A stretch of 64,000 nucleotides of DNA from Cannabis sativa (Eukaryota > Streptophyta > Magnoliopsida > Rosales > Cannabaceae). The notes under the pieces are model-generated. The model had not been told where the DNA came from, ran no database searches, and worked only from the letters and a program-made list of their open reading frames with translations. Location: assembly GCF_029168945.1 (NCBI RefSeq), contig NC_083603.1, positions 48,122,406-48,186,405 on the forward strand, read 5' to 3'. Both the position numbers and the translations under genes were made by a program. Each line of letters starts with the position of its first letter. The stretch's first letter is position 1. This document shows positions 27,494 to 37,158 of this stretch, one piece after another.

Positions 27494-29586
27494 AATGCTT
27501 CGGGAGACTTTTCCGGGCAAGTCTCCGCAGCCCCAAAACGAAAAACCTGGTTTGAGTTGATCTCTTCTTCTCCATTCGACTCTTTCACTTCCTCAATTAC
27601 ACAAGAAGAACTTGGTTTCGAACTGCAATCAACAACGACAAAGTGGTTGTTTAAGTCTATCTTGAGATCAAAGATGTTCTTCTCCCAGCACGATTTGATG
27701 GATGTATGTCTTTTTCTCAAAGCATTAGCTTCCTTGCTTTTGAAAGATTTGAATTTAGGTCCTTGAATGGCGGCTGATTTGGGCGGTCTACCTCTACGTT
27801 TTGGCAAGTTGACATTACACTGTATCTCCGATTTCAGATCAAGCTTGCTTGACTCTTTAGTACTTGGTCGTCCTCTTTTCCTTCTCGGAGTAGAATTGCC
27901 TGAGGATCCCGGGGAGAAGGTGCAATCTTGGATCAAGGTGGGAGGATCCTTTATTTCTTCAGAAGTCGTGTTGGGATGCAGGATAGGTGAATCAGCCTTC
28001 AGTATCTCAATTTCTTGATTTTCAGAATTCCCTTCAGTATTTTTTAAAGGTTTTGGTTCAAAGCATATTCCTTCAAGGGCTTTTCTCTTCTTAGGCCCAA
28101 GGTCATGCTCCATGGATCTAAAGTATTCAATGCCCAAGAGTGGGTTAAATAGAGAAGCTTCCCTCATATATTTATCCACTGTACCAAGGCCCGTTAAAGT
28201 TTTAAAGCCCAAATTCCACAACTCATTGGATGGCCATGGGATCGAATGGGCCTGGCTACCCAAAAGGGTGGAATAAGGCCCCAAATCTTTTGAATGGTTT
28301 TTACCCCACTTGTATTTCCCTCCAACTCCTTCTTCGGCAGAAAGGTAAGACTCAGAAGTCTTTGGGACAGCCACAGTGTTTGTCTTACCAATCATGGTAA
28401 TATCAGGTATATCAGCAACGCCTTCATCACTGGGTTGATTATTTTCTATGGTTGTCTGCATGGTTGAGGATGAGTCATTTTCATTATTGTCCACTAGTGC
28501 GCTCAAATGGGGAGGGAGGACATGTACTTTCGGTACTATCAAATTGGCAGTATCCTGAAGAGGGCAAACTTCTCCAACACCGGGTAGAGTAACCATCGGG
28601 AATCTGCTTACCCTTTCTTCCTCCGTCGCCGGAAGTTCTTCGACAACTTGTTCTACGAGTCTCCTCTTCCCCGTAAGTTGGCGTCGATTCTCTCTGGCTT
28701 CCCAAGCATCAACAATCTCCATTGATTTTTTCATTTTCCATTGTTGCTTGAATTTATCATCAACTGTGAGTCTCTTTTGTATTATCCACTCTTGAAACCA
28801 CACAGGCAGAGCCGTGGAAAACGGACATTTAGCAGGTTCTTCATGTCTCATCCAATTCCCAAACATGGGAAAGAAAACACCATTTGGGTCTTTGATGACC
28901 GTAGGGGGTTTGAAACAGAATTTTTGATCATGCGATATAACTCCGCATTTCAGACAGAGTTTAGGCAGTTTCTCATACTTATACTGGATCCATAAATCTT
29001 TTATGGCCGCCCTTTTCATATAGAATCCAGAGAATATCGGTTTGTCGATATCGATCGTTGCCCGAAATCGAACTGTGCCCATACCGAAAGACCCGTTCTC
29101 AAAGTCTATATACCTTGGCAGCTTGTAGTTAGGGGAGACTTTAGCAACTAGCTCTTCAAGGTTGGTTTTATTCCAGTAGAAAGGTGGAATACCACTTAGC
29201 CTTACCCAGAACGGAGACTTATCAAAGATGACCTCCGAAGGGGCGAGCCAAGAGGGCCAAGGCATGACTACTAGTAATGCACCGCAAACGATCCACGGTC
29301 GTCTTTGCAGAACGTTCCACGCATCCTCCTTAGTCGCAAAAGAGAAATGGAGTATACCTTCAGCATCTTCCTTCCAACTCCAGCCTTTGAAGGAGGCCCA
29401 GGCTTTCTTCAAAGTATTGGCAATGGCATTTCTCCCAAGTTTTCCTTTACATACAAGTTTTCCCAGCAACACTTTGCCTTGGGGTTCCTGATTGTCAACT
29501 TCTCCCGGATCCAGTCTATAGGTGAGATCAGTGGTGGTCACCTGAACAGCCTCCTCAAAGAGATGACTTAGACTATTATCAGCCAT
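27490..29586 (-). CDS. LINE ORF1: DUF4283 / zinc-knuckle nucleic acid-binding protein, 698 aa
   Basis: An open 698-codon frame with no stops. The N-terminal half matches the DUF4283 type found in plant L1 ORF1 (WNVLQRRPWIVCGALLVV, SPFWVRLSGIPPFYWNK), followed by a CCHC-like knuckle (CLKCGVISHDQKFC). The C-terminal part has two AT-hook-like words, RRKRGRPS and KRRGRPPKS. ORF1 proteins of this class bind element RNA and form the particle with ORF2; AT-hooks could add DNA binding, which is inference. It ends in TGA at 27490-27492, overlapping the ORF2 ATG by ATGA. The ORF is intact, but its partner ORF2 has a stop. Confidence 0.9.
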   Translation of the reverse strand: MADNSLSHLFEEAVQVTTTDLTYRLDPGEVDNQEPQGKVLLGKLVCKGKLGRNAIANTLKKAWASFKGWSWKEDAEGILHFSFATKEDAWNVLQRRPWIVCGALLVVMPWPSWLAPSEVIFDKSPFWVRLSGIPPFYWNKTNLEELVAKVSPNYKLPRYIDFENGSFGMGTVRFRATIDIDKPIFSGFYMKRAAIKDLWIQYKYEKLPKLCLKCGVISHDQKFCFKPPTVIKDPNGVFFPMFGNWMRHEEPAKCPFSTALPVWFQEWIIQKRLTVDDKFKQQWKMKKSMEIVDAWEARENRRQLTGKRRLVEQVVEELPATEEERVSRFPMVTLPGVGEVCPLQDTANLIVPKVHVLPPHLSALVDNNENDSSSTMQTTIENNQPSDEGVADIPDITMIGKTNTVAVPKTSESYLSAEEGVGGKYKWGKNHSKDLGPYSTLLGSQAHSIPWPSNELWNLGFKTLTGLGTVDKYMREASLFNPLLGIEYFRSMEHDLGPKKRKALEGICFEPKPLKNTEGNSENQEIEILKADSPILHPNTTSEEIKDPPTLIQDCTFSPGSSGNSTPRRKRGRPSTKESSKLDLKSEIQCNVNLPKRRGRPPKSAAIQGPKFKSFKSKEANALRKRHTSIKSCWEKNIFDLKIDLNNHFVVVDCSSKPSSSCVIEEVKESNGEEEINSNQVFRFGAAETCPEKSPEAL

Positions 29587-29730
29587 ATTGTTGCACTACA
29601 CCAGTACACAGAGGAACAACTAAGAACACGAAGAGACAAAGAATACTTCACCTCTTGAAAGTTAACAGTCCAAGATTGCTGGATGCAATGTTGGTAATAC
29701 CCGATACTGGGACTCTCCTAGAGAGAAATC

Positions 29731-31860
29731 ATATCTTATTAATTGAAGTATTTGATAAGGAAACTGAGTCCAACTATAATTTTGTTGTTGTTGTTTCTAT
29801 TTTAGAAATTTAAGAAAGAAAACTTAACAGGTCGGTATTAAATTGTTAAATTAATGTTAATATCAAAAGTGCTTATCTAACGGCATTTCTTGGTTTAACA
29901 GAATATACTTAAATTTTGCAGATATACCAATTCTGTCATTGACCCACTTTTTAGCTTTATAAATGGAGATGTTCATATAATATTAATACTTTACAGAATA
30001 TTTATAGATATAAACTTACATTACAATGCTATGTTAAAAAAAGAACTAAATAGAATAATCTACTACTCCAATAATAAATTTATTTACAATTTTATAATTA
30101 CACTAATATTATTTTTAATACATTATTAAATAATATTTCAACTATAAATATTTAATTTTTTCAAACAAAAAATTTGTAATCTTTAAAAATAAAATACATT
30201 CAAAATCTTAAAAAGACCAAAATCTTAAATGAAATTAGGAATACGTGGCTCGGCACGTACATTTACCTAGTATATATATATATATATATATTTTTGAGAT
30301 AAAATACTTCAAAATGTATTTTTAAAATTATAATTTTCTCAAATTTAATATATTTTATTAATTTTTAAGCTATAATAGTTTTCAAAGGAAATATAATATA
30401 AATATTTACACATAACTTTACATATATAAAAAGAAAAATTTAAATTAATAAAATATGTTTATAGCAATATAAATATAGCACATAAATAATAAATTTTGAA
30501 ATAACTTTAAAATAGAAAAGAAATTTAAAACATCTAATATATCTAATTTTTTGTTTGAGAAATGTTAAAGGGCACTAATGGTTCCTAACACTCTTGTGAT
30601 GTAACTTAATATCGGGTTTCACTTAAATAAATATTATAAAAAATCGCTAATAAATTATAGGGCGACACTTTAATATCATGGGTAAGCATTTCCAATGAAG
30701 GCAACATTTATAGTTGATAAAATACGCACATCATCTTAAAACATTTTTTTTTTATTTTATCTCTCATCCACATAAGATTTGTCACATTTTCTTTAAAAAA
30801 AAATAATTAATGGTTGATAACTCCAAAAATTGTCCACCATAGTTCCACATCACATTAAATTAATGATTTTTTTAGGTAAGAAAATAACTCTTTTTGAATA
30901 AAAGATTGAAAGAAAAGTCATATGACCATTGTCTGTATTAAGCAACACTTCACATAAAATTAGTCTTAAAAATTAGAACACAATACATGTGTCAAGACCA
31001 CTTTAATGAGCAACCTCCATTGAAGATTTTAGTTTAGTTGTTTAAATATTCTAGAAATTTTCTATTTTAATGCATCAATACCATTTGAGTGCACTTGTAA
31101 ATTTGTAATTTTTTATTATTAGAAAATAAATTTTACAATTATTATTTCACCCATTTTGTATTTATTTTTTCTATTTTTGTAACTTTTTGTAATTTTGTAT
31201 TTTTTTTTAAAGTAGTGAAATCACTCATGAATTAATAATGCAGCAATTCACAATTAGTGGTAGAACTTTTTCAAACTAGCATAGTTCATCGTCTAACCGA
31301 AGGGCATGCTTTACCAAACCATAAGTTGCAGAATTCTTATTGCAAGTCACATGGGACAAAACTGCCTCTAGAAATTTAAATAATAAAGTTATATCATCCT
31401 CAAACAGCACCTTAGCACATTAAAGGACACCCTTTCTTTATTGATTGTGGTCACCAAATAAAGCAAATCTAAATAAACCTCTTTAATTGAGATGTTGCAC
31501 GAATGAGCTCAATTGAATCCTACCAAGAGAGCCAAAATTTAAGCTTGTAATATTGAAATACTACCTAAAAACTAAAAAATAACACAAAAAATTAATAGGT
31601 ATTAAAAAGAGAATGACAAAAATAGCGGCAAACTTAAATTTTATTCCATTCCTATTTCAATTCTTATTCTCATTCTTATATTTTTATTCCTCCAAAACAA
31701 ACACCACTTAAATCTCAATATCTTAAACAGTACCATAATTGCTAATCAAATCAAACACCAATAAAGAGTATCAAACAAATCAATCCCAATAAAGAAATTT
31801 CCTATAATAATTTTAAACCATGAAATTGGTGGTATTTTTGATAATTCCACCTCTAAACTC
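29731..31860. other. AT-rich intergenic region between the LINE and RPF1
   Basis: No gene seen. It contains a (TA)10 run at 30271-30291 and many A/T tracts. At about 31630-31712 it holds one end of a MITE related to that at 8219-8532: ATTCC-rich sequence ending AAACACCACT just before TAA. The other end is not recognisable, so it is probably truncated. Confidence 0.5.
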
Positions 31861-31866
31861 AACCTA

Positions 31867-31904
31867 AGCCCAATCCAGCAGCCCAATTTCTATTATGTGG
31901 CCCA
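31867..31904 (+). promoter_or_regulatory. Three site II motifs (TGGGCY) upstream of RPF1
   Basis: AGCCCA at 31867-31872, AGCCCA at 31880-31885 and GGCCCA at 31899-31904 are three copies of site II (TGGGCT/C) read on the minus strand within 38 bp. Site II clusters bind TCP-type factors and are known in promoters of plant ribosomal-protein and ribosome-assembly genes. A pyrimidine-rich leader and a donor site (CAGAG then GTATGT near 32010) follow, so a transcription start near 31920 and a 5' UTR intron are likely. Confidence 0.65.
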
Positions 31905-32179
31905 TGTTCCCCATATGGAGCTAAACTCTCATAGAGAAGCAAAACCTCTTGTCTCTGTATCGCCGTCTTCCTCTCTCTTGCTCCCCTCGTCTTGCAGAGA
32001 AGACCAGAGGTATGTTTAGCTCTACTCGTATGTGTTCACCTTGAGTTTGGTATATCTTCTTTAACTGTGATCGCACTCTAATGTGTCATAACTTTGATTT
32101 TTTTTTCTTTCTTTTTTTCGTTGTTTCGATTTATTTTGAACTGTTTATTGGGGTTTATGACGCTGTGAAGTAGAGGGTT

Positions 32180-32182
<3 letters not shown>

Positions 32183-32222
<40 letters not shown>
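32183..32222 (+). repeat. (CT)n microsatellite in the RPF1 5' UTR intron
   Basis: A pure TC/CT run of 40 bases. It lies inside the presumed 5' UTR intron of RPF1, so length variation would not alter the protein. Confidence 0.9.
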
Positions 32223-32226
<4 letters not shown>

Positions 32227-32898
32227 TTTTGTTTTTTATACTTTGTTCAAGTTTTGTTGTAATTTTTTTTTTGAGTTTTGAAGATTTAGCTTCTACAACA
32301 ACAGTAATTTTGAAATCAAATCAGTACTTTGTGGTTGTTCAAAAAAAAAAAAAAATAGTCAGTAATTTGTAGGTTCATGGTAATGAATTCAATTCTTTAT
32401 CTTTTGAATTTTATTATTGTGTGGATGATAACAAGTGCTTTTATCAGACTCGTCATTTTCATTTGAAATTGTAACTGAAACTGAAACTAAAAATCAATAG
32501 ATTTCGACCCAACAGATAAACAAAAAAAGATGATATATGTGTTTTTTGACCCATTGCTAAGATTTGAAATCTTTGTTTTCTTTCTACATCTGATTTGATT
32601 CTTACTCACAGTAGGCATTAATTAATATTCTCCATCTGTTTTAGAACTTTTCAAATCTGATTATTTTGTTTTAGACCTGAAATTCCCGAGTTTCTTCTCT
32701 GTTTCGGGTCTTGTTCTTATGTTCCTCCTTGAAATTACATATAGCCTTCACCTTATTACCCACCTAATTTATTATATAAGAAAGTACTTAATTATACATT
32801 AGTTAACTTATATGTGTTATTCTGTTAATTATTAATTAGTTCATATATTTTTCTTTGGAAGGCTACATAGCGTAAAAGTCCACGTTTCCTTAGGCTTA

Positions 32899-32907
32899 AA
32901 ACCCTAA
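32899..32907 (+). promoter_or_regulatory. Telo-box AAACCCTAA before RPF1
   Basis: The sequence AAACCCTAA lies 70 bp upstream of the RPF1 start codon and is followed by a second partial repeat (ACCCTGC). Telo-boxes near the start site, paired with site II motifs, are a known signature of plant ribosome-biogenesis genes. A possible acceptor (CCTTAG at 32887-32892) lies just before it, so it may be in the second leader exon. Confidence 0.7.
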
Positions 32908-32976
32908 ACCCTGCTCTTTTCCACCCCACGCTGCAAAACCCTACGTCTTGATATCTTCTTAACACTTCGGGAAACA

Positions 32977-35752
32977 ATGGTTGTGAAGAGAAAGAGGAAT
33001 GATTCTGGAGGTGGAGATGAAGAGGAACTCGAGGCAAAGCAGTTTACAAAGAAAGAGATACTACCATCTACGATAAAAAACAAGGATAAGAGATCAGAGG
33101 TTCACGCCAAGCTTAAGCAGCAGAAGAAACTTGAGAAGCGAAAGAAAGTTAAGGCTCGTGATGCTGCCATTTCCCGTGCTTTGGAGCTGGGCGAGGAGGT
33201 TTGTTGTATTTATATATTTTTGAGATATGTACCTATGGGTTGGTTGCTTAGCCTTATTAATGTAATTTTTTTTACTCTTTTGAATTGTTTCAATTTGATT
33301 TTTTCAGCCTCCAGCGAAGAAGATCCCTCGGACTATTGAGAACACAAGGGAAGTTGATGAGACAGTATGCATGGCAGATGATGAAGAGGTTAACCCTTTT
33401 TCTTATTATGGTTTTATGCTTTTTATCTGTTTGTGGGAAAATTCAAGTCATAAGTTTAATCGGTTGAAACTGCACAAAAGTTAGAGATGAAATAATATTT
33501 TGATCATTTTCTTTTGAACAAGTTTTTGTTGGCTTTACTTTGTCTATTTTAAAATTGGTGAAGAGAATCGATTGAATCCATTTGCAGTTATATGCTGGAA
33601 TTGATGCCGATGAGTTTAGTTCAACTTTAAAGCGTGAAACTACTCCAAAGATATTAATCACCACATGTCGTTTCCATTCTTCGGTATCCCTTGCTTTTTT
33701 TTTTTTTTTGTCCGTTTCTTACCATACTTTGATTTTGTTTGTTGCTCTTATTCTCTAATATGTTTAGGTTTTATTGGTATATGTTTGGTTTGTAGAGAGG
33801 TCCTGCTTTCATATCTGAACTACTCTCGGTGATTCCAAATGCACATTATTACAAGAGAGGAACCTATGACTTGAAAAAGGTGTTGATCTCTATATCTTCT
33901 TGAATGTGATGAACGACGAGTTAAAAAGATATTTACATTAATATTTCTTTGTACATTTGGGTTGCAGATTGTAGAATATGCTAATAAGAAGGAATTCACT
34001 TCTATTATCGTTGTCCATACCAATCGAAGGGAGCCGGGTTGGTAGTGTTGTCTAAATTGTTTGATGTTCATATTTACCATCTAGTTTTGAGGGTCATCTT
34101 ATAATACTTTTATTGTCAAGATCTAACAGTCGTTTCTCTTGATCATCTATAGATGCTCTCCTATTCATTAACTTACCCGAAGGTCCTACTGCTCATTTCA
34201 AACTATCCAATCTTGTTTTACGCAAGGATATCAAGGTACTAACTACCATGTTTTACGTATAGAACAGAAACATTCCATTATTTTTAGGCACTAGTACATG
34301 AAATAAATATGCACAAATCAATATATTCATTTGAGACCAGCAAAAATAACGATGCACTTCAATTTGGTCGGGTAGCATGAAGTTACACTTACATGATTAC
34401 ATTGATGAATGCATAAGAGCAGTGGAAACTTTGTCTAAATTTTATACATATTTCATCGTTTACTGCTTGAGCTTTAAGCTGTGTTATGATTAATGAGAAC
34501 CAGATTTAATGGTTAGTCATATGGCCATTCTATTAAAATTGGAAGAACATTTGAGATTTAAGGATTTTAAGCTCTCATACCATTGTTGGTTTCCCATGTT
34601 AAGCTCAATTTTCTTTTCTTTATACTGCTGGAAGGTAATTTATGAAGGAACAACAACGAACTAGTATTACTTAGTGTTAAGCCTTTTACTTTTTATTGTG
34701 CTTGCAGAATCATGGAAATCCAACAAGCCACGAGCCCGAGCTTGTGCTGACTAACTTTACAACTCGTTTGGGTCATCGTATTGGAAGGTTGCATTCCTTA
34801 CTGCTCATTTTATTATGCTTTAGTAATCATATGAGATTTATCCGTTACTCCAAAATTGAGATGCAGCTTTATGGTATACATTTAATGTAATCTTTCCTTT
34901 ACCTAGTATAATGATCATTATGAATATTCTTTAAAAATAAAAGGTAAAAGGAAACGACTTTACTAATTTTAAGATTTAATTTCAGTATAATTTATTCATG
35001 TAAATTTTAAATCTGTATTGGTCACCAACCTTTATCTTCTAATGCGATACTTTGGTAATGCATTTTCTTCAGATTGATCCAATCAATTTTTCCACAAGAG
35101 CCTAATTTCCGTGGTCGAAGAGTCGTTACTTTTCACAATCAGCGAGACTTTATTTTTTTCCGACATCATAGGTGTGTCTCTATTCTGAATAATGAGTAAT
35201 CCCAACCAGAAGAATAGGTTTCCTTATAAGTTAAAAATTTCTGACGGTGTATTATTGCCCAGGTACATTTTTGATTCAAAAGAAACTAAGCAGGCTGATT
35301 CGAAAGGTAAGTCAAAGGATGCTAAGGGTGAGGTCCCTCAACAGAAAGTAATTGCTCGTCTTCAGGTCAGTACAAGGAACAATGATCATCTACTTTTGGC
35401 GATTATTATCAAGAATCGTGTTTTAGTGTGTAATGTTATTGGCCATATAGATATGCTGCTTATTTTTCTTGGAGCTTATATGATTTATAATTGTTGATGC
35501 AATGCATTATCATCTTATCATACACACAGGAGTGTGGACCTCGTTTCACCTTAAAGTTAACCAGCCTGCAGCATGGAACATTTGATACCAAAGGTGGCGA
35601 ATACGAGTGGGTTCACAAGGTATTCTGCTTAAGCCAATTTCTTTTTGACTTCCTCTTTTGGTTTGGTTTATTCAACTTTTGGTCTGACCCTTCTACTCCT
35701 TGTTGAATATTAGCCGGAAATGGACACCAGCCGAAGGAGATTTTTCTTATGA
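32977..35752 (+). CDS. RPF1: RPF1, ribosome production factor 1 (Brix domain), 11 exons, 348 aa
   Basis: Exons: 32977-33198, 33308-33388, 33588-33683, 33796-33879, 33968-34037, 34153-34235, 34708-34787, 35073-35171, 35263-35365, 35530-35619, 35714-35752. The sum is 1047 nt, all junctions are GT-AG and the phases agree. The N-terminus is basic and charged ([24 protein letters not shown]), fitting nucleolar targeting. The Brix domain runs from about residue 115 ([16 protein letters not shown]) through [36 protein letters not shown] and [20 protein letters not shown] to [12 protein letters not shown], and the protein ends [19 protein letters not shown] with SRRRFFL before the stop. RPF1 binds pre-rRNA in the nucleolus and is needed for 60S subunit assembly and 27S rRNA processing. 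Length is normal for plants and the gene looks intact. Confidence 0.93.
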
Positions 35753-36564
35753 TTTGGTTTGGAATGTTGCTTTCAAAGTATTTGTGGTGAAATGGCGGAC
35801 GGAACTAAGGTGAAGTTCCATCATGTTGCTGGAGCATTTTTGACTTAAGAGATTTATATATTTATGTAGTTCCATTGACTGGTTGGTTAGTATAGTTATG
35901 TATGGAATAGTGGAAAAAATAAAACATGATTTTTTCCCCTTTACGAACTATAATGATCTTCATCTATTTCAATTTTTTTTTTGTGCATTTATATTATACA
36001 CGTCTTTTGATATGAGAGGATACTTTCTTGAGGCCATGAGGGCGAATCAAGAGAATGATGCCTCCAAATATAGAAGCTTACAGAAATTAATCAATGGTTA
36101 TAGTGATCCTAGCTGAGTAGTCCGATACATAGAAGATTAACACCAACTAAAAATGTGGTTAAGGACCACCCTCTTTTGTAAGAACTTGCCTAATTTTCTT
36201 CCCACATTCGAAGGGTCCTTTTGACACACTCGCAAAAGTTGACATCTTTAGGGCATTGAAATCTGTATATTATGGTAGGAGTACAAAAATAAAATGCAGG
36301 TCCAAGCTTGAAGAAAACAAAACATACTTGAGGTCCTTGTTAGTTTTACTCTTGAAGCTGAGTAGAGAGATGTGAACCAGCTGAAGGATTGCAGGGTCGG
36401 TCAAGGACAAAGGTAAGACTGTTGATCTGGTGTTGGTTGCCCACGACCAAGAAAATTAGTGGAAGAGAAACCACACCCGAAGGTGGAAGACATCTGTTTT
36501 CCATAGTATTTGGTTTGACTTATTTTGAAATTGCAAAGTAGGAAGCAGTAGTGAATATTAATTG
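35753..36564. other. RPF1 3' UTR and flank
   Basis: No further gene is recognised. The RPF1 3' UTR begins here; a polyadenylation site cannot be fixed. A 77-codon reading frame (35883-36116) contains the hydrophilic stretch MRGYFLEAMRANQENDASKY, which I do not recognise and regard as chance. Confidence 0.4.
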
Positions 36565-36576
36565 AATATCCACAAC

Positions 36577-36685
36577 CACTTGAGGCTAGCTCAAGTGGTT
36601 ATAGGAGAGTGCGTGTGTTGAAAGTCCTGAATTCGAGTCTCAAGTTATGCATTGTAATATATATGCTTAAATAATAATAAAAAAA
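36577..36685 (+). mobile_element. tRNA-derived SINE with 12-bp target duplication
   Basis: The 109-bp element has a Pol III A-box-like word (TAGCTCAAGTGGTTATAGG), a B-box-like word (GAATTCGAGTCTC) about 30 bp later, and an A/T-rich tail. It is flanked by the direct repeat AATATCCACAAC (36565-36576 and 36686-36697). It has no coding capacity and would rely on a LINE for movement. Confidence 0.85.
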
Positions 36686-36927
36686 AATATCCACAACAAT
36701 TGAATAGTTACAAGGATAGGTACTCTTCAGTGCTCACAACAAATAATTATTTCTAAATGAATAAAAGAATTCTTGTTCCAAAAAAAAAAAAGGAGAGAAT
36801 TATTTATAAAAAAAATTAAATTTTAAGGAAATCAATTTCGAAGCTCTTGACAATTAAGGGAAATATTAAGTTCTGTAATGTTGATGCCAGAAGTGTCTAA
36901 ATATTAAATATGCTATCGTTTTGGATT

Positions 36928-37158
36928 TATTAAACTTGATTAGTGAATTGGTTAGTTAGTTAGAAAGTTAGTTAGGTGGTTGGATGTTGGTTAGTTAGTT
37001 GGTTTGTGTGTTTGTTTCTTTTGTAATTCCAGTCGGTATCTAAGCTGTTAAACACTTTGTATCATTTCAGTTTCTGATGAATAATAGTTATGTTGATTCA
37101 ATTTTCTTCTCTTTCTCTCTTTCTTTCTTACTTTGTTTTCAGCTCACTCGAGCTAATA
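36928..37158 (+). repeat. 5' LTR of the complete copia element (non-TG/CA ends)
   Basis: A 231-bp repeat starting TATTAAACTTG and ending GAGCTAATA, bounded on the left by the target duplication GGATT (36923-36927) and on the right by the primer-binding site TGGTATCAGAGC (37159-37170, initiator Met tRNA type). A copy of the same sequence is the 3' LTR at 41585. The left part holds a variable array of TTAG/GTTAGTTAG words. Confidence 0.9.

Larger units (their letters stand above)
23112..29730 (-). mobile_element. L1-type LINE (non-LTR retrotransposon), nearly intact
   Basis: A two-ORF LINE on the minus strand. The 3' end is a poly(A) (T run at 23112-23125) after a 290-bp 3' UTR. ORF1 is 29586-27490 and ORF2 is 27493-23402. 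The 5' limit is uncertain. A 7-bp word ATATCTT occurs just left of the tail (23099-23105) and at 29731-29737 and might be the target duplication, which would give a 144-bp 5' UTR; the match is short and AT-rich. Only one nonsense mutation breaks the coding capacity, so the insertion is fairly young. Confidence 0.85.

Noticed and set aside
23099..29737. ATATCTT as the LINE target duplication
   Set aside because: Seven AT-rich bases with mismatched neighbours are too little to fix the 5' end; kept only as a candidate.
34236..34707. Intronic snoRNA in the 472-bp RPF1 intron
   Set aside because: A TTGATGA word near box C form was seen, but no matching CUGA box D with terminal stem at a proper distance.
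35883..36116. 77-codon frame after RPF1
   Set aside because: Mostly poly(U)-type codons followed by an unrecognised hydrophilic tail; no splice or domain support.
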